A DNA stretch of 8,692 bases from an uncultured Clostridia bacterium (GTDB taxonomy: Bacteria > Bacillota > Clostridia > TANB77 > CAG-508): NCBI GenBank assembly GCA_934167365.1, contig CAKPKU010000068.1:1-8692 (forward strand), given 5' to 3'. Shown here piece by piece: positions 1 through 5,491 of this stretch; within the stretch, counting starts at the first letter, position 1; the number at the start of each line of letters is the position of its first letter. The notes beneath the pieces are model-generated. The model did no database searches, was not told the DNA's origin, and worked only from the letters and a program-made list of their open reading frames with translations. Both the position numbers and the translations under genes were made by a program.

Positions 1-203
1 ATACAAGCTTTTGCTCCAAGCTCTAATGCTTTTTCATAAAATATTCCTCCATTTATTTTTTCACCTTTCAAACCAAAATATATATCATCTTTTTTTAATT
101 TTCTTGTATCTATACAAAAATCTATACATTCAGATTTTAAATCTCCTATTACTAGCTCTCCATCACATTCATTTATTATATCTTCAATAATTAAATTACG
201 CAT
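1..203 (-). CDS. murF: UDP-MurNAc-tripeptide--D-Ala-D-Ala ligase MurF, N-terminal part (runs off the left edge)
   Basis: Only the first 67 codons are present; the gene continues past base 1. MurF is the cytoplasmic ATP-dependent ligase that adds D-Ala-D-Ala to UDP-MurNAc-tripeptide, the last soluble step of peptidoglycan precursor synthesis. The visible part is the N-terminal UDP-substrate-binding domain of the Mur ligase family: the pattern IDTRKLKKDDIYFGLKGEK, then NGG-F and a KALELGAKA segment, matches the family's D[ST]R...G-(L/I)(F/Y)-A-(L/I)-KGE...F...A...GA signature. The ATG at 203-201 has AGGAGG six bases upstream and a good promoter above that. MurE shares this domain. The DTR form and spacing favour MurF, but the ATPase and C-terminal domains that would settle it are outside the window. 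Confidence 0.75.
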   Translation of the reverse strand, partial: MRNLIIEDIINECDGELVIGDLKSECIDFCIDTRKLKKDDIYFGLKGEKINGGIFYEKALELGAKAC

Positions 204-227
204 AAATATCCTCCTAACTTCTTTAAA

Positions 228-256
228 ATTATATACCTCGTAATTGGTTTTTACAA
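228..256 (-). promoter_or_regulatory. Sigma-A-type promoter for murF
   Basis: On the minus strand a -35 TTGTAA (256-251) and a perfect -10 TATAAT (233-228) are separated by 17 bases. Transcription would begin near 221 and give a leader of about 18 nt containing the AGGAGG of murF. The -35 box begins one base after the T-tract of the upstream SASP terminator, so the two units are insulated within a very short space. This is a sequence match only. Confidence 0.65.
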
Positions 257-257
257 C

Positions 258-296
258 AAAAAATTGATAGAGCTAAAATGCTCTATCAACTTTTTT
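258..296 (-). terminator. Rho-independent terminator of the SASP gene
   Basis: A perfect 10-bp inverted repeat, TTGATAGAGC (264-273) and GCTCTATCAA (280-289), encloses a 6-nt loop. On the minus strand it is followed at once by six T's (263-258). It starts directly after the SASP stop codon (297-295). Six T's also flank the other side after one C (291-296), so it could work in both directions, but no plus-strand gene feeds into it. Confidence 0.85.
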
Positions 297-468
297 AACT
301 ATTAACATTTCTATTTGCAATTTCTATTGCTTTTGAAACGATATTTCCGCAATCTTTAGATGATACGTTTTGCCATCCACCATCTTGTTTTACTTGCTCA
401 TATACTCCAAGTTCTTTTGCTATTTCTTCCTTTAAGGCTTCAGACATCATAGTCTTCCTTCTTGACAT
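295..468 (-). CDS. Small acid-soluble spore protein, alpha/beta type (SspF/Ssp4-like)
   Basis: This 57-residue protein belongs to the family that coats DNA in the forespore, protects it from UV and heat, and is degraded as an amino-acid source on germination. The body from about residue 9 to 55 shows the family features: an EEIAKELG segment (residues 14-21), where the germination protease GPR would cut between E15 and I16; a GGW motif (30-32); and SSKDCGNIVSKAIEIA (36-51), equivalent to the conserved GN-V-K-IE block. The MSRR start and the Cys at position 40 resemble the SspF-like clostridial subgroup rather than the major SspA/B proteins. The ATG has AGAGGAGG with 8-nt spacing from the AGGAGG core. 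It stands alone between ypeB and a strong terminator, so it is probably a monocistronic late-forespore gene, but I could not define a sigma-G promoter in the 90 bp upstream. Confidence 0.93.
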   Translation of the reverse strand: MSRRKTMMSEALKEEIAKELGVYEQVKQDGGWQNVSSKDCGNIVSKAIEIANRNVNS

Positions 469-558
469 AACAAAATCCTCCTCTGAAAAACATTTTTTTA
501 TATCTTGTTTTTCATTAATTATTTTGCTCTTTTATTTGAAAATTATTATAGTAATATT

Positions 559-1944
559 TTACATTGTTAAAGTTCCTTCATTACTATTTAATATTACTAA
601 TATATCTTCTTCTCTTCCTGTTTCAACATTTATATATACTAAAAATTCTCTATCATCAACTCTTCCTTTAAATTCCCAACACATTAATTCTGTTTGAAAT
701 TCAGTTGGAATTATAGCTAATCCTTCTGATTCTATTGTCAAATTTTTATTTATTTTTGCTTTTGCTTCTTCTTTTGAAATTTTTATTTTTGGCATAGATC
801 TTTCACAATGTGAATTTAAATATCCTGATGTTTCTATTCCTAATATTTCACCATTATCTAATGCAATTTTTATTTTTATTAAATCTGGATATACAGTTAC
901 ACCATTTTGTTCATATGCATAATTTATTGTTTGGATTCCATTATTTTTTATAAAATATGTTTTTTTCATATTTTCAAAGCCTTTTTCTTTTAAAAATCTA
1001 TTTGCACATTCATCAATTTCATCTTGTGATAAAATTTCAGTTTCTACTAATCTATTACTATTCATTGAAATTATATGACCGCCTTTTTTTGAAACAGAAA
1101 TCCATATATTATCATCATTATTTGTAACAATAGAAAAGTCATATGATTGAATATTTGCTTGATCTGTTGTTCCACTACTTTCTATTTTTTTAATTTTGTC
1201 ATTTCCAACAAATCCTTTCACAATTTCTTCTGCCTTCTTTTCATCAATATCATCTCCTGTTAAACCTTTACGTTCAGGATTAGTTAAATGTTCTGAATAC
1301 GCTCCATCATATATTAAGCCTGCATATTCATGAAAATTCTCCTCTAAAGAGCTAAAACTATTTTGAGATATATTACTTACTTGTTGTGCAAAATCTAATG
1401 ATTTATTCTCTGTTAAATCAGACCATTTTACTTTTCCATCATTTAAATCTAATGAAAGTTGATTTAGTGTGTTTTCTAATTGTAAGCTATAGTCATGTAA
1501 TTGATCTAAATTATCTAGGTCTTCTTGCGAAAGTTCTATATTATTAATATTTTTTCTTGATAATGCATAACTATAATCACTGACTTGATTTAAAAATTTT
1601 GCTGTATTTTCTAGCTCTACACTTGTCATAGGTATCATTGATAAATATGTTTGAGCTAAATTTGCTTCTCTCCATATATAAGTCAAATTTTCAGCACCAC
1701 TTTCCGCAGTATTTGATATAGTTGATTTTGCCAAATATACTTCGACATTTTGTACATAGTCAACTAACTGAAAAAAAGCCATATTATAGTTATTTTCAAT
1801 AGCTTGTCTGTATTTTTTTTGATTTTTATATGAATAAAATACTAAAACTATAAAAGCAATTAGTAATGCAACTGCCAAAATATTTAATCTTTTACTTCTT
1901 ACAAAGTTTCCAAACTCTTTCATCTTATTTTTAAAATTTCCCAC
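559..1944 (-). CDS. ypeB: Germination protein YpeB (partner of SleB)
   Basis: In Bacillus, YpeB is needed for the cortex-lytic enzyme SleB to be stably deposited in the dormant spore. This 461-residue protein is close to the usual length of about 450. It has one N-terminal membrane anchor (about residues 20-38), then a long helical region beginning KKYRQAIENNYNMAFFQLVDY that is typical of YpeB (about 40-225). The C-terminal half looks like repeated PepSY-type segments (about 230-300, 305-375 and 385-455), recognisable from DEKKAEEIVKGF, VSKKGGHI, LDNGEILGIE and INVETGREE. It starts with GTG at 1944-1942, chosen because AAGGAAGG lies 9 nt upstream; the next in-frame ATG (codon 8) has no RBS. 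It follows sleB by 23 bp, and its Shine-Dalgarno starts just after the sleB stop, so the two form a two-gene operon. Confidence 0.93.
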   Translation of the reverse strand: MGNFKNKMKEFGNFVRSKRLNILAVALLIAFIVLVFYSYKNQKKYRQAIENNYNMAFFQLVDYVQNVEVYLAKSTISNTAESGAENLTYIWREANLAQTYLSMIPMTSVELENTAKFLNQVSDYSYALSRKNINNIELSQEDLDNLDQLHDYSLQLENTLNQLSLDLNDGKVKWSDLTENKSLDFAQQVSNISQNSFSSLEENFHEYAGLIYDGAYSEHLTNPERKGLTGDDIDEKKAEEIVKGFVGNDKIKKIESSGTTDQANIQSYDFSIVTNNDDNIWISVSKKGGHIISMNSNRLVETEILSQDEIDECANRFLKEKGFENMKKTYFIKNNGIQTINYAYEQNGVTVYPDLIKIKIALDNGEILGIETSGYLNSHCERSMPKIKISKEEAKAKINKNLTIESEGLAIIPTEFQTELMCWEFKGRVDDREFLVYINVETGREEDILVILNSNEGTLTM

Positions 1945-1967
1945 AATATCAATCCTTCCTTATCTTA

Positions 1968-2441
1968 TTATTTGCAAAAAATATGGCTACCTATAGTTTT
2001 TATTTGAGGCCTTGACCATATCCAACTACTTGTTGCAGTATTTGGATTAAAATAATAAATTGCTCCTCCTGTTGGATCCCAGCCATTTAATGCATCTTGT
2101 GCTGCCTTTACTACTGTTGATTTTTCATCAATCGGCACATTTATTTGTCCATCAGATACAGCTGTAAATGCTCCTGCTTGATATATTACTCCTGAAATAG
2201 TATTTGGAAATTTTGAACTTTTTACTCTATTTAAAATAACAGCTCCTACTGCAACTTGACCTTCATATGATTCTCCTCGTGCTTCTCCATTTATTGCCCT
2301 TGCTATTAATTGTAAATCTGATGCATTATTTGGATTTATTGCAGCATATACTGCTTTTTGATTTTTTATTTTATAAAATAAAGGAAACCCTAAACTCGCC
2401 AGTAATACAAAAACAATTATATATTTAATTAATTTTTTCAC
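1968..2441 (-). CDS. sleB: Spore cortex-lytic enzyme SleB, short form (catalytic domain only)
   Basis: SleB is a lytic transglycosylase that cleaves the muramic-delta-lactam-containing spore cortex during germination. The 157-residue product has a hydrophobic N-terminal segment (about 4-23) that may be a signal peptide or anchor (A-x-A-like site near VYAA, 32-35), then a Hydrolase_2/SleB catalytic domain from about residue 40 to the end. Family motifs include ARAINGEARGE, where E53 aligns with the catalytic glutamate, GQVAVGAVILNRV (61-73), AFTAVSDGQIN, and YYFNPNTATS near the C-terminus. The N-terminal peptidoglycan-binding domain of Bacillus SleB (about 300 residues in total) is absent, so the architecture approaches CwlJ. 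The downstream ypeB supports the name SleB. It starts with GTG, with AAAGG 10 nt upstream; the nearby ATG that overlaps the RBS is out of frame. Confidence 0.9.
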   Translation of the reverse strand: MKKLIKYIIVFVLLASLGFPLFYKIKNQKAVYAAINPNNASDLQLIARAINGEARGESYEGQVAVGAVILNRVKSSKFPNTISGVIYQAGAFTAVSDGQINVPIDEKSTVVKAAQDALNGWDPTGGAIYYFNPNTATSSWIWSRPQIKTIGSHIFCK

Positions 2442-2592
2442 TTTTTACCATCCTTTCAAATATTTTATAAAATATTTATATAATTTAAAAATACTATTTT
2501 TTTGATATTAAATAACCAAATTATAACTATTAATTTATATATTTAAGTATTTTATTACATAAAAATATTTTATTTTTACATTTTTTTGTATC

Positions 2593-2621
2593 TTGTTGTT
2601 TTTATTTTATTATGTTACAAT
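2593..2621 (+). promoter_or_regulatory. Extended -10 promoter for the glycosyltransferase gene
   Basis: A -35-like TTGTTG (2593-2598) is followed after 17 bp by a -10 TACAAT (2616-2621) that is preceded by TGT, forming an extended -10 (TGnTACAAT). The -35 matches only 3 of 6 consensus bases, but the -10 matches 5 of 6 and the TG element compensates. Transcription would start near 2628, 25 nt before the ATG. The rest of the 211-bp divergent gap (2442-2652) is very AT-rich. I could not pick out a sigma-G promoter for sleB in it. Confidence 0.5.
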
Positions 2622-2652
2622 TTCAATATATTATTTATGAAAGGTTAAAAAA

Positions 2653-3783
2653 ATGAAAAAAATTCTAATTTTATATGCAGCATATGGTGGTGGACATTTT
2701 TCTGCTGCTAAATCACTAAAAGAATATATTGATAATAATTTTAATGATGTAGAAACGAATATTGTAGACTGTGTAAAATATATAAATAAAGCTCTTGACA
2801 AAATTACGACTGGAGCTTATAAGCAAATGGCAAAAAAAGCACCTTGGGCTTGGAAAAAGGTTTATTACCAATCTGAAAAAGGTGCCTTATCAAAAATAAG
2901 CAATTCATCTAATAGATTAATGGCAAAAAAATTAATACATCTTTTTGAAGAAGAAAAACCAGATTTAGTAATATCGACACATCCTTTTGGAACTCAAATG
3001 ACTGGATATTTAAAAAGGAAACATAAATATAATTGTAAATTAGCAACCATACTTACAGATTTTGCTCCACATGATCAATGGCTAGTTGAAAGTGAATATG
3101 GCGACTACTTTTTTGTATCTCATGATGGTATGAAAAAATCATTAATTCAAGATTTTAAAATAGATTCTTCAAAAATATTTGTAACTGGTATTCCATTATC
3201 AAATAGGTTTTTACAAGATTTTAATAATGAAGAAATATATAATTCATTTGATTTAAAACCTAATAAAAAAACTATATTATTTTTTGGTGGTGGAGAATTT
3301 GGTTTAGGAAAAAATAGAACTGTTGAAATCTTAAAGGCCTTAACAAATCATTTAGATCAATATCAAATTGTTGCTATTTCTGGAAAAAATCCTAAAATGA
3401 ATACAGCTTTTAAAGAGCTTGCATCTGAACTTTCAGATTCATCATCTCTAAAAATTTATGATTTTATTAATAATGTACCTGAAATTATGCATATTTCTAA
3501 TTTAGTAGTAACAAAACCTGGAGGACTTACAGTAACTGAAAGTTTGGCATCTGAACTTCCAATTTTAATAATAAACCCTATACCTGGGCAAGAGGAAGAA
3601 AATGCTGAATTTCTAGAGCAATCTGGAGCTGCTATTTGGTTACGACCTAATGATTCTCCTGAATTAGTAGTAGAAAATTTATTAAATTCAGAAGATAAAC
3701 TTTCAGATATGAAGGAAAAAGCTTCTAATTTAGCTCATATACATTCTACACAAAATATTTGCAATATTTTATTACAAAATTAA
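2653..3783 (+). CDS. UgtP/MGDG-synthase-type glycosyltransferase (GT28 family)
   Basis: This 376-residue protein is close in length to Bacillus UgtP (about 382), which transfers glucose from UDP-glucose to diacylglycerol to make glycolipids and the lipoteichoic-acid anchor at the inner face of the membrane. The N-terminal MGDG-synthase domain begins with ILYAAYGGGHFSAAKSL (about 6-22; GGGH is the family hallmark) and includes VISTHPFGTQM (107-116) and TDFAPHDQW (135-143). The C-terminal GT28 domain carries the FFGGGEFGLG loop (210-219), FINNVPEIM (271-279), the nucleotide-sugar motif TKPGGLTVTESLA (287-299) and PGQEEENAE (311-319). There is no transmembrane segment, as expected for a peripheral enzyme. 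The start has GAAAGG 8 nt upstream. It is divergent from sleB-ypeB. The donor and acceptor cannot be told from sequence; MurG-like activity is unlikely given the MGDG-type N-terminus. Confidence 0.88.
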   Translation: MKKILILYAAYGGGHFSAAKSLKEYIDNNFNDVETNIVDCVKYINKALDKITTGAYKQMAKKAPWAWKKVYYQSEKGALSKISNSSNRLMAKKLIHLFEEEKPDLVISTHPFGTQMTGYLKRKHKYNCKLATILTDFAPHDQWLVESEYGDYFFVSHDGMKKSLIQDFKIDSSKIFVTGIPLSNRFLQDFNNEEIYNSFDLKPNKKTILFFGGGEFGLGKNRTVEILKALTNHLDQYQIVAISGKNPKMNTAFKELASELSDSSSLKIYDFINNVPEIMHISNLVVTKPGGLTVTESLASELPILIINPIPGQEEENAEFLEQSGAAIWLRPNDSPELVVENLLNSEDKLSDMKEKASNLAHIHSTQNICNILLQN

Positions 3784-3795
3784 TCACAAAAAAAT

Positions 3796-3830
3796 ATACA
3801 CTTCATAATTTATTTATGAGGTGTATTTTT
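3796..3830 (+). terminator. Terminator-like hairpin that contains the RBS of the next small gene
   Basis: A 13-bp stem (3796-3808 with 3814-3826, one G-T pair, loop TTTAT) lies 12 nt after the glycosyltransferase stop codon and is followed by TTTTT ending at 3830. It has the shape of an intrinsic terminator, although the T-tract is short. The 3' arm includes GAGGTG (3818-3823), the Shine-Dalgarno of the small ORF that starts at 3831. The hairpin would both limit read-through and hide that RBS. Confidence 0.65.
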
Positions 3831-3992
3831 ATGTGCTTAACTGATTTATCTGGTCCTGAATTAGTTGGCTTAGCTAGTGCTATTGCAGTTATTCTAGCTG
3901 ATGGTTTAAGTGCAGATGAAGCAGGTATATTAGGCGATTTTTTTTCTTCAATAGGATCTAATTTAAGTTTAATTTCAGATACGCTTGTTTAA
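3831..3992 (+). CDS. Small acidic protein of unknown function, 53 residues
   Basis: I do not recognise a characterised function. The ATG at 3831 is preferred over upstream in-frame ATGs because GAGGTG sits 7 nt before it; starting earlier would overlap the glycosyltransferase gene and run through the hairpin. The protein begins MCLTDLSGPELVGLASAIAV and continues with ADGLSADEAGILGDFFSSIG. It has seven acidic residues and no Lys, Arg or His, and the pattern of two amphipathic or hydrophobic helices joined by a short turn suggests a compact helical hairpin or a small oligomer. From memory it resembles short clostridial proteins of unknown function with an ELV-L...LS-DE---L--FF--IG pattern, possibly a DUF6774-like group; I could not check this. 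Its codons are visibly richer in G+C than the neighbouring DNA, which supports real coding. No partner gene is evident. Confidence 0.7.
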   Translation: MCLTDLSGPELVGLASAIAVILADGLSADEAGILGDFFSSIGSNLSLISDTLV

Positions 3993-4055
3993 AAAAAATT
4001 CTAGTTATAATTATAAATAAATTTTATATCCATTATATATTTTAGATTCACTTAT

Positions 4056-4655
4056 TTAAAGTGCTCTTCTACCTTCTAAAGCTCTGCTTAAAGTTACTTC
4101 ATCTGTATATTCTAAATCGCCTCCTACTGGTATTCCATGTGCTATTCTTGTTACAGTAATTCCTAGTGGTTTAATTAATTTAGATAAATAAATTGCCGTT
4201 GCTTCTCCTTCAACTCTCGGATTTGTAGCTAAAATTACTTCTTTTACACTTCCATCCATAAGTCTAGAAAGTAGCTCTTTTATTTTTATATCATCTGGTC
4301 CTATGCCATTTATTGGAGATATTGAACCATGTAAAACATGATAAACACCTTTAAATTCATGTGTTTTTTCCATTGCTACAACATCTTTTACATCTTCAAC
4401 AACACATATTGTTGATTTATCCCTTCCAGCATTTGCACATATTGTACAAGGATCTGTATCAGATATATTAAAACAAGTTGAACAATATTTTAGGTTCTTT
4501 TTTGCATTAATTATTGCCTGTACAAACTCATTTGTTTCTTCTTCTGATGAATTTAATATATAAAAAGCTAATCTTGCAGCAGTTTTATTCCCTATGCTTG
4601 GAAGCCTTTCAAAAGCTTCAATTAATTTTTCTATTGATGGCGAATAATATGACAT
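4056..4655 (-). CDS. recR: Recombination mediator protein RecR
   Basis: RecR acts with RecF and RecO to load RecA onto SSB-coated DNA at gaps in recombinational repair. The 199-residue length is standard. In order, the protein has a helix-hairpin-helix region (about 6-35, including RLPSIGNKTAARLAFYIL), a four-cysteine zinc motif (C58, C61, C70, C73), and a TOPRIM domain (about 80-175, with VVEDVKDV at 85-92 and ATNPRVEGEATA at 143-154). It closes with the Walker-B-like C-terminal block RIAHGIPVGGDLEYTDE and TLSRALEGRR. The ATG has AAGGGA 10 nt upstream. In related bacteria recR follows ybaB directly; here about 450 bp of extremely AT-rich DNA intervenes, so it probably relies on its own promoter. 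Confidence 0.97.
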   Translation of the reverse strand: MSYYSPSIEKLIEAFERLPSIGNKTAARLAFYILNSSEEETNEFVQAIINAKKNLKYCSTCFNISDTDPCTICANAGRDKSTICVVEDVKDVVAMEKTHEFKGVYHVLHGSISPINGIGPDDIKIKELLSRLMDGSVKEVILATNPRVEGEATAIYLSKLIKPLGITVTRIAHGIPVGGDLEYTDEVTLSRALEGRRAL

Positions 4656-5106
4656 AAATAAACAATCCCTTCATTAATTTTTATTATTTTATATTATATT
4701 TTTAATCTATTTTTTTATATTAGTCAATCCTTTTATATATAATACTTATTAAATCTTTTATTATTTAAAATATTTAATACATAAATAAAATTTCACTAAA
4801 ATATAAAATTTTTAATTTAAATTTATAATAATAGATTTTTAGTTAACAATACACAAATCATTGATTTATTTATTAAATATTATTAATTTTAAAATAAAAA
4901 ATTTATTAAATCAGATTAATAAAATAAATTAAAAATATTAATATAAGAAAACAGCAATATAGTAACAATAAAATATTAATATAAAAATAATAAAAAAAAA
5001 TAAAATAATTAATATTAAGGTAATTATTTCATAAAATTAAATCTATAAATTTTACTATAAAAAAATAGGTAAAAAATGCAAAATTTATTTTATATATATT
5101 TTTTAA
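4656..5106. other. Gene-free, extremely AT-rich spacer between recR and ybaB
   Basis: Counting 4681-5100 by eye gives about 34 G/C bases in 420, roughly 8%, far below the flanking genes. I see no credible ORF with a ribosome binding site on either strand, and no tRNA or recognisable RNA. The strands are asymmetric: the plus strand is T-rich near recR (4681-4740) and strongly A-rich from 4921 to 5040 (about 76 A to 35 T). A 15-nt direct repeat, AAAATATTAATATAA, occurs at 4932-4946 and 4970-4984, which may be chance in such composition. The only supported elements are a candidate recR promoter near the left end and a GC-rich hairpin just past the right end. Confidence 0.8.
4699..4727 (-). promoter_or_regulatory. 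Candidate promoter for recR
   Basis: On the minus strand a -35 TTGACT (4727-4722, 5 of 6 consensus bases) is followed after 17 bases by TAAAAA (4704-4699, 4 of 6). Transcription would start near 4692, about 37 nt before the recR ATG. The -35 contains several of the few G/C bases in this stretch, which makes it stand out, but -10-like hexamers are common by chance in DNA this AT-rich. Confidence 0.4.
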
Positions 5107-5133
5107 AGCGGGCTTTAAGCCCGCTATTTTTTT
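5107..5133 (+). terminator. GC-rich hairpin terminator at the end of ybaB (T-tract on the plus strand)
   Basis: The 7-bp stem AGCGGGC (5107-5113) / GCCCGCT (5119-5125) has loop TTTAA, and an internal T-A pair may shorten the loop to three bases. On the plus strand it is followed by ATTTTTTTA (seven T's, 5127-5133), so by polarity it is a plus-strand terminator. It also begins 6 nt beyond the ybaB stop on the minus strand, where the stem is followed by only TTT and then AAAAAA. It may work in both directions or mainly stop plus-strand transcripts from the AT-rich spacer. Confidence 0.65.
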
Positions 5134-5473
5134 ACATTATTCCAGGAATATTATATTTTCCTAATTCTGATGCTTGTGCTGCATCAACTTTTTTTAATGC
5201 CTCATTTACACAAGTTAAAATTAAATCTTGTAACATCTCAACATCTTCTGGATCTACAACTTCTGGTTTTATTACTATTGATTTTAGCTCTTTGTTACCT
5301 GAAACTTTAACTTCTATTGCTCCACCACCTGCTGTTGCATCGAATTCTTTGTTTCCTAGCTCTTGTTGAGATTTTTCTATATCAGCCTGCATTTTTTTAG
5401 CTTCTTTCATTAATTGGCCAATATTCATTCCTCCAAATCCTCCCATACCTGGGAATCCTCCTCTTTTTGACAT
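5132..5473 (-). CDS. ybaB: YbaB/EbfC family nucleoid-associated protein
   Basis: YbaB/EbfC proteins are small dimeric DNA-binding proteins usually encoded between dnaX and recR; they are thought to act as nucleoid-associated factors. From the preferred start the product has 113 residues. It shows the family's Gly/Met-rich N-terminus (RGGFPGMGGFGGMN), a long helix with QLMKEAKKMQADIEKSQQEL, the central beta segment GGGAIEVKVSGNKELKSIVI, and VVDPEDVEMLQDLILTCVNEAL in the C-terminal half. I chose the ATG at 5473-5471 because AGAAAGG lies 9 nt upstream; the ATG at 5482 directly abuts that RBS and would add only three residues. It begins 18 nt after the dnaX stop, so it is cotranscribed with dnaX. 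A GC-rich hairpin follows the stop codon. Confidence 0.93.
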   Translation of the reverse strand: MSKRGGFPGMGGFGGMNIGQLMKEAKKMQADIEKSQQELGNKEFDATAGGGAIEVKVSGNKELKSIVIKPEVVDPEDVEMLQDLILTCVNEALKKVDAAQASELGKYNIPGIM

Positions 5474-5491
5474 ATTTATCATCCTTTCTGT

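Noticed and set aside
538..560. AT-only hairpin at the end of ypeB as a terminator
   Set aside because: The stem is all A/T with a bulge, overlaps the stop codon, and is followed by only TTTTC on the minus strand; too weak to call.
2442..2560. Sigma-G promoter for sleB-ypeB
   Set aside because: Expected from the Bacillus operon, but I found no convincing GMATR / CATNNTA pair with about 18-bp spacing on the minus strand.
3759..3830. Longer version of the small plus-strand ORF starting at 3759
   Set aside because: It would overlap the glycosyltransferase gene in another frame and translate through the hairpin; the only good RBS (GAGGTG) fits the ATG at 3831.
3993..4055. Shared terminator between the convergent small ORF and recR
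   Set aside because: There is only a 12-bp AT palindrome (4005-4016) and a 5-bp hairpin at the recR stop, neither with a stable stem plus T-tract. No terminator can be supported.
4932..4984. 15-nt direct repeat as part of a repeat array or CRISPR
   Set aside because: There are only two copies of an all-A/T word in DNA of about 8% GC, with no further units or regular spacing.
4861..5075. Plus-strand promoters in the AT-rich gap
   Set aside because: TTGATT-like and TATAAT-like hexamers are abundant by chance at this composition, and none has good spacing with both boxes near consensus.
5076..5369. Plus-strand ORF crossing the hairpin and ybaB
   Set aside because: It lies antisense to a well-supported ybaB gene, reads through the hairpin and has no recognisable protein features. 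AGGT upstream is a weak RBS at best.
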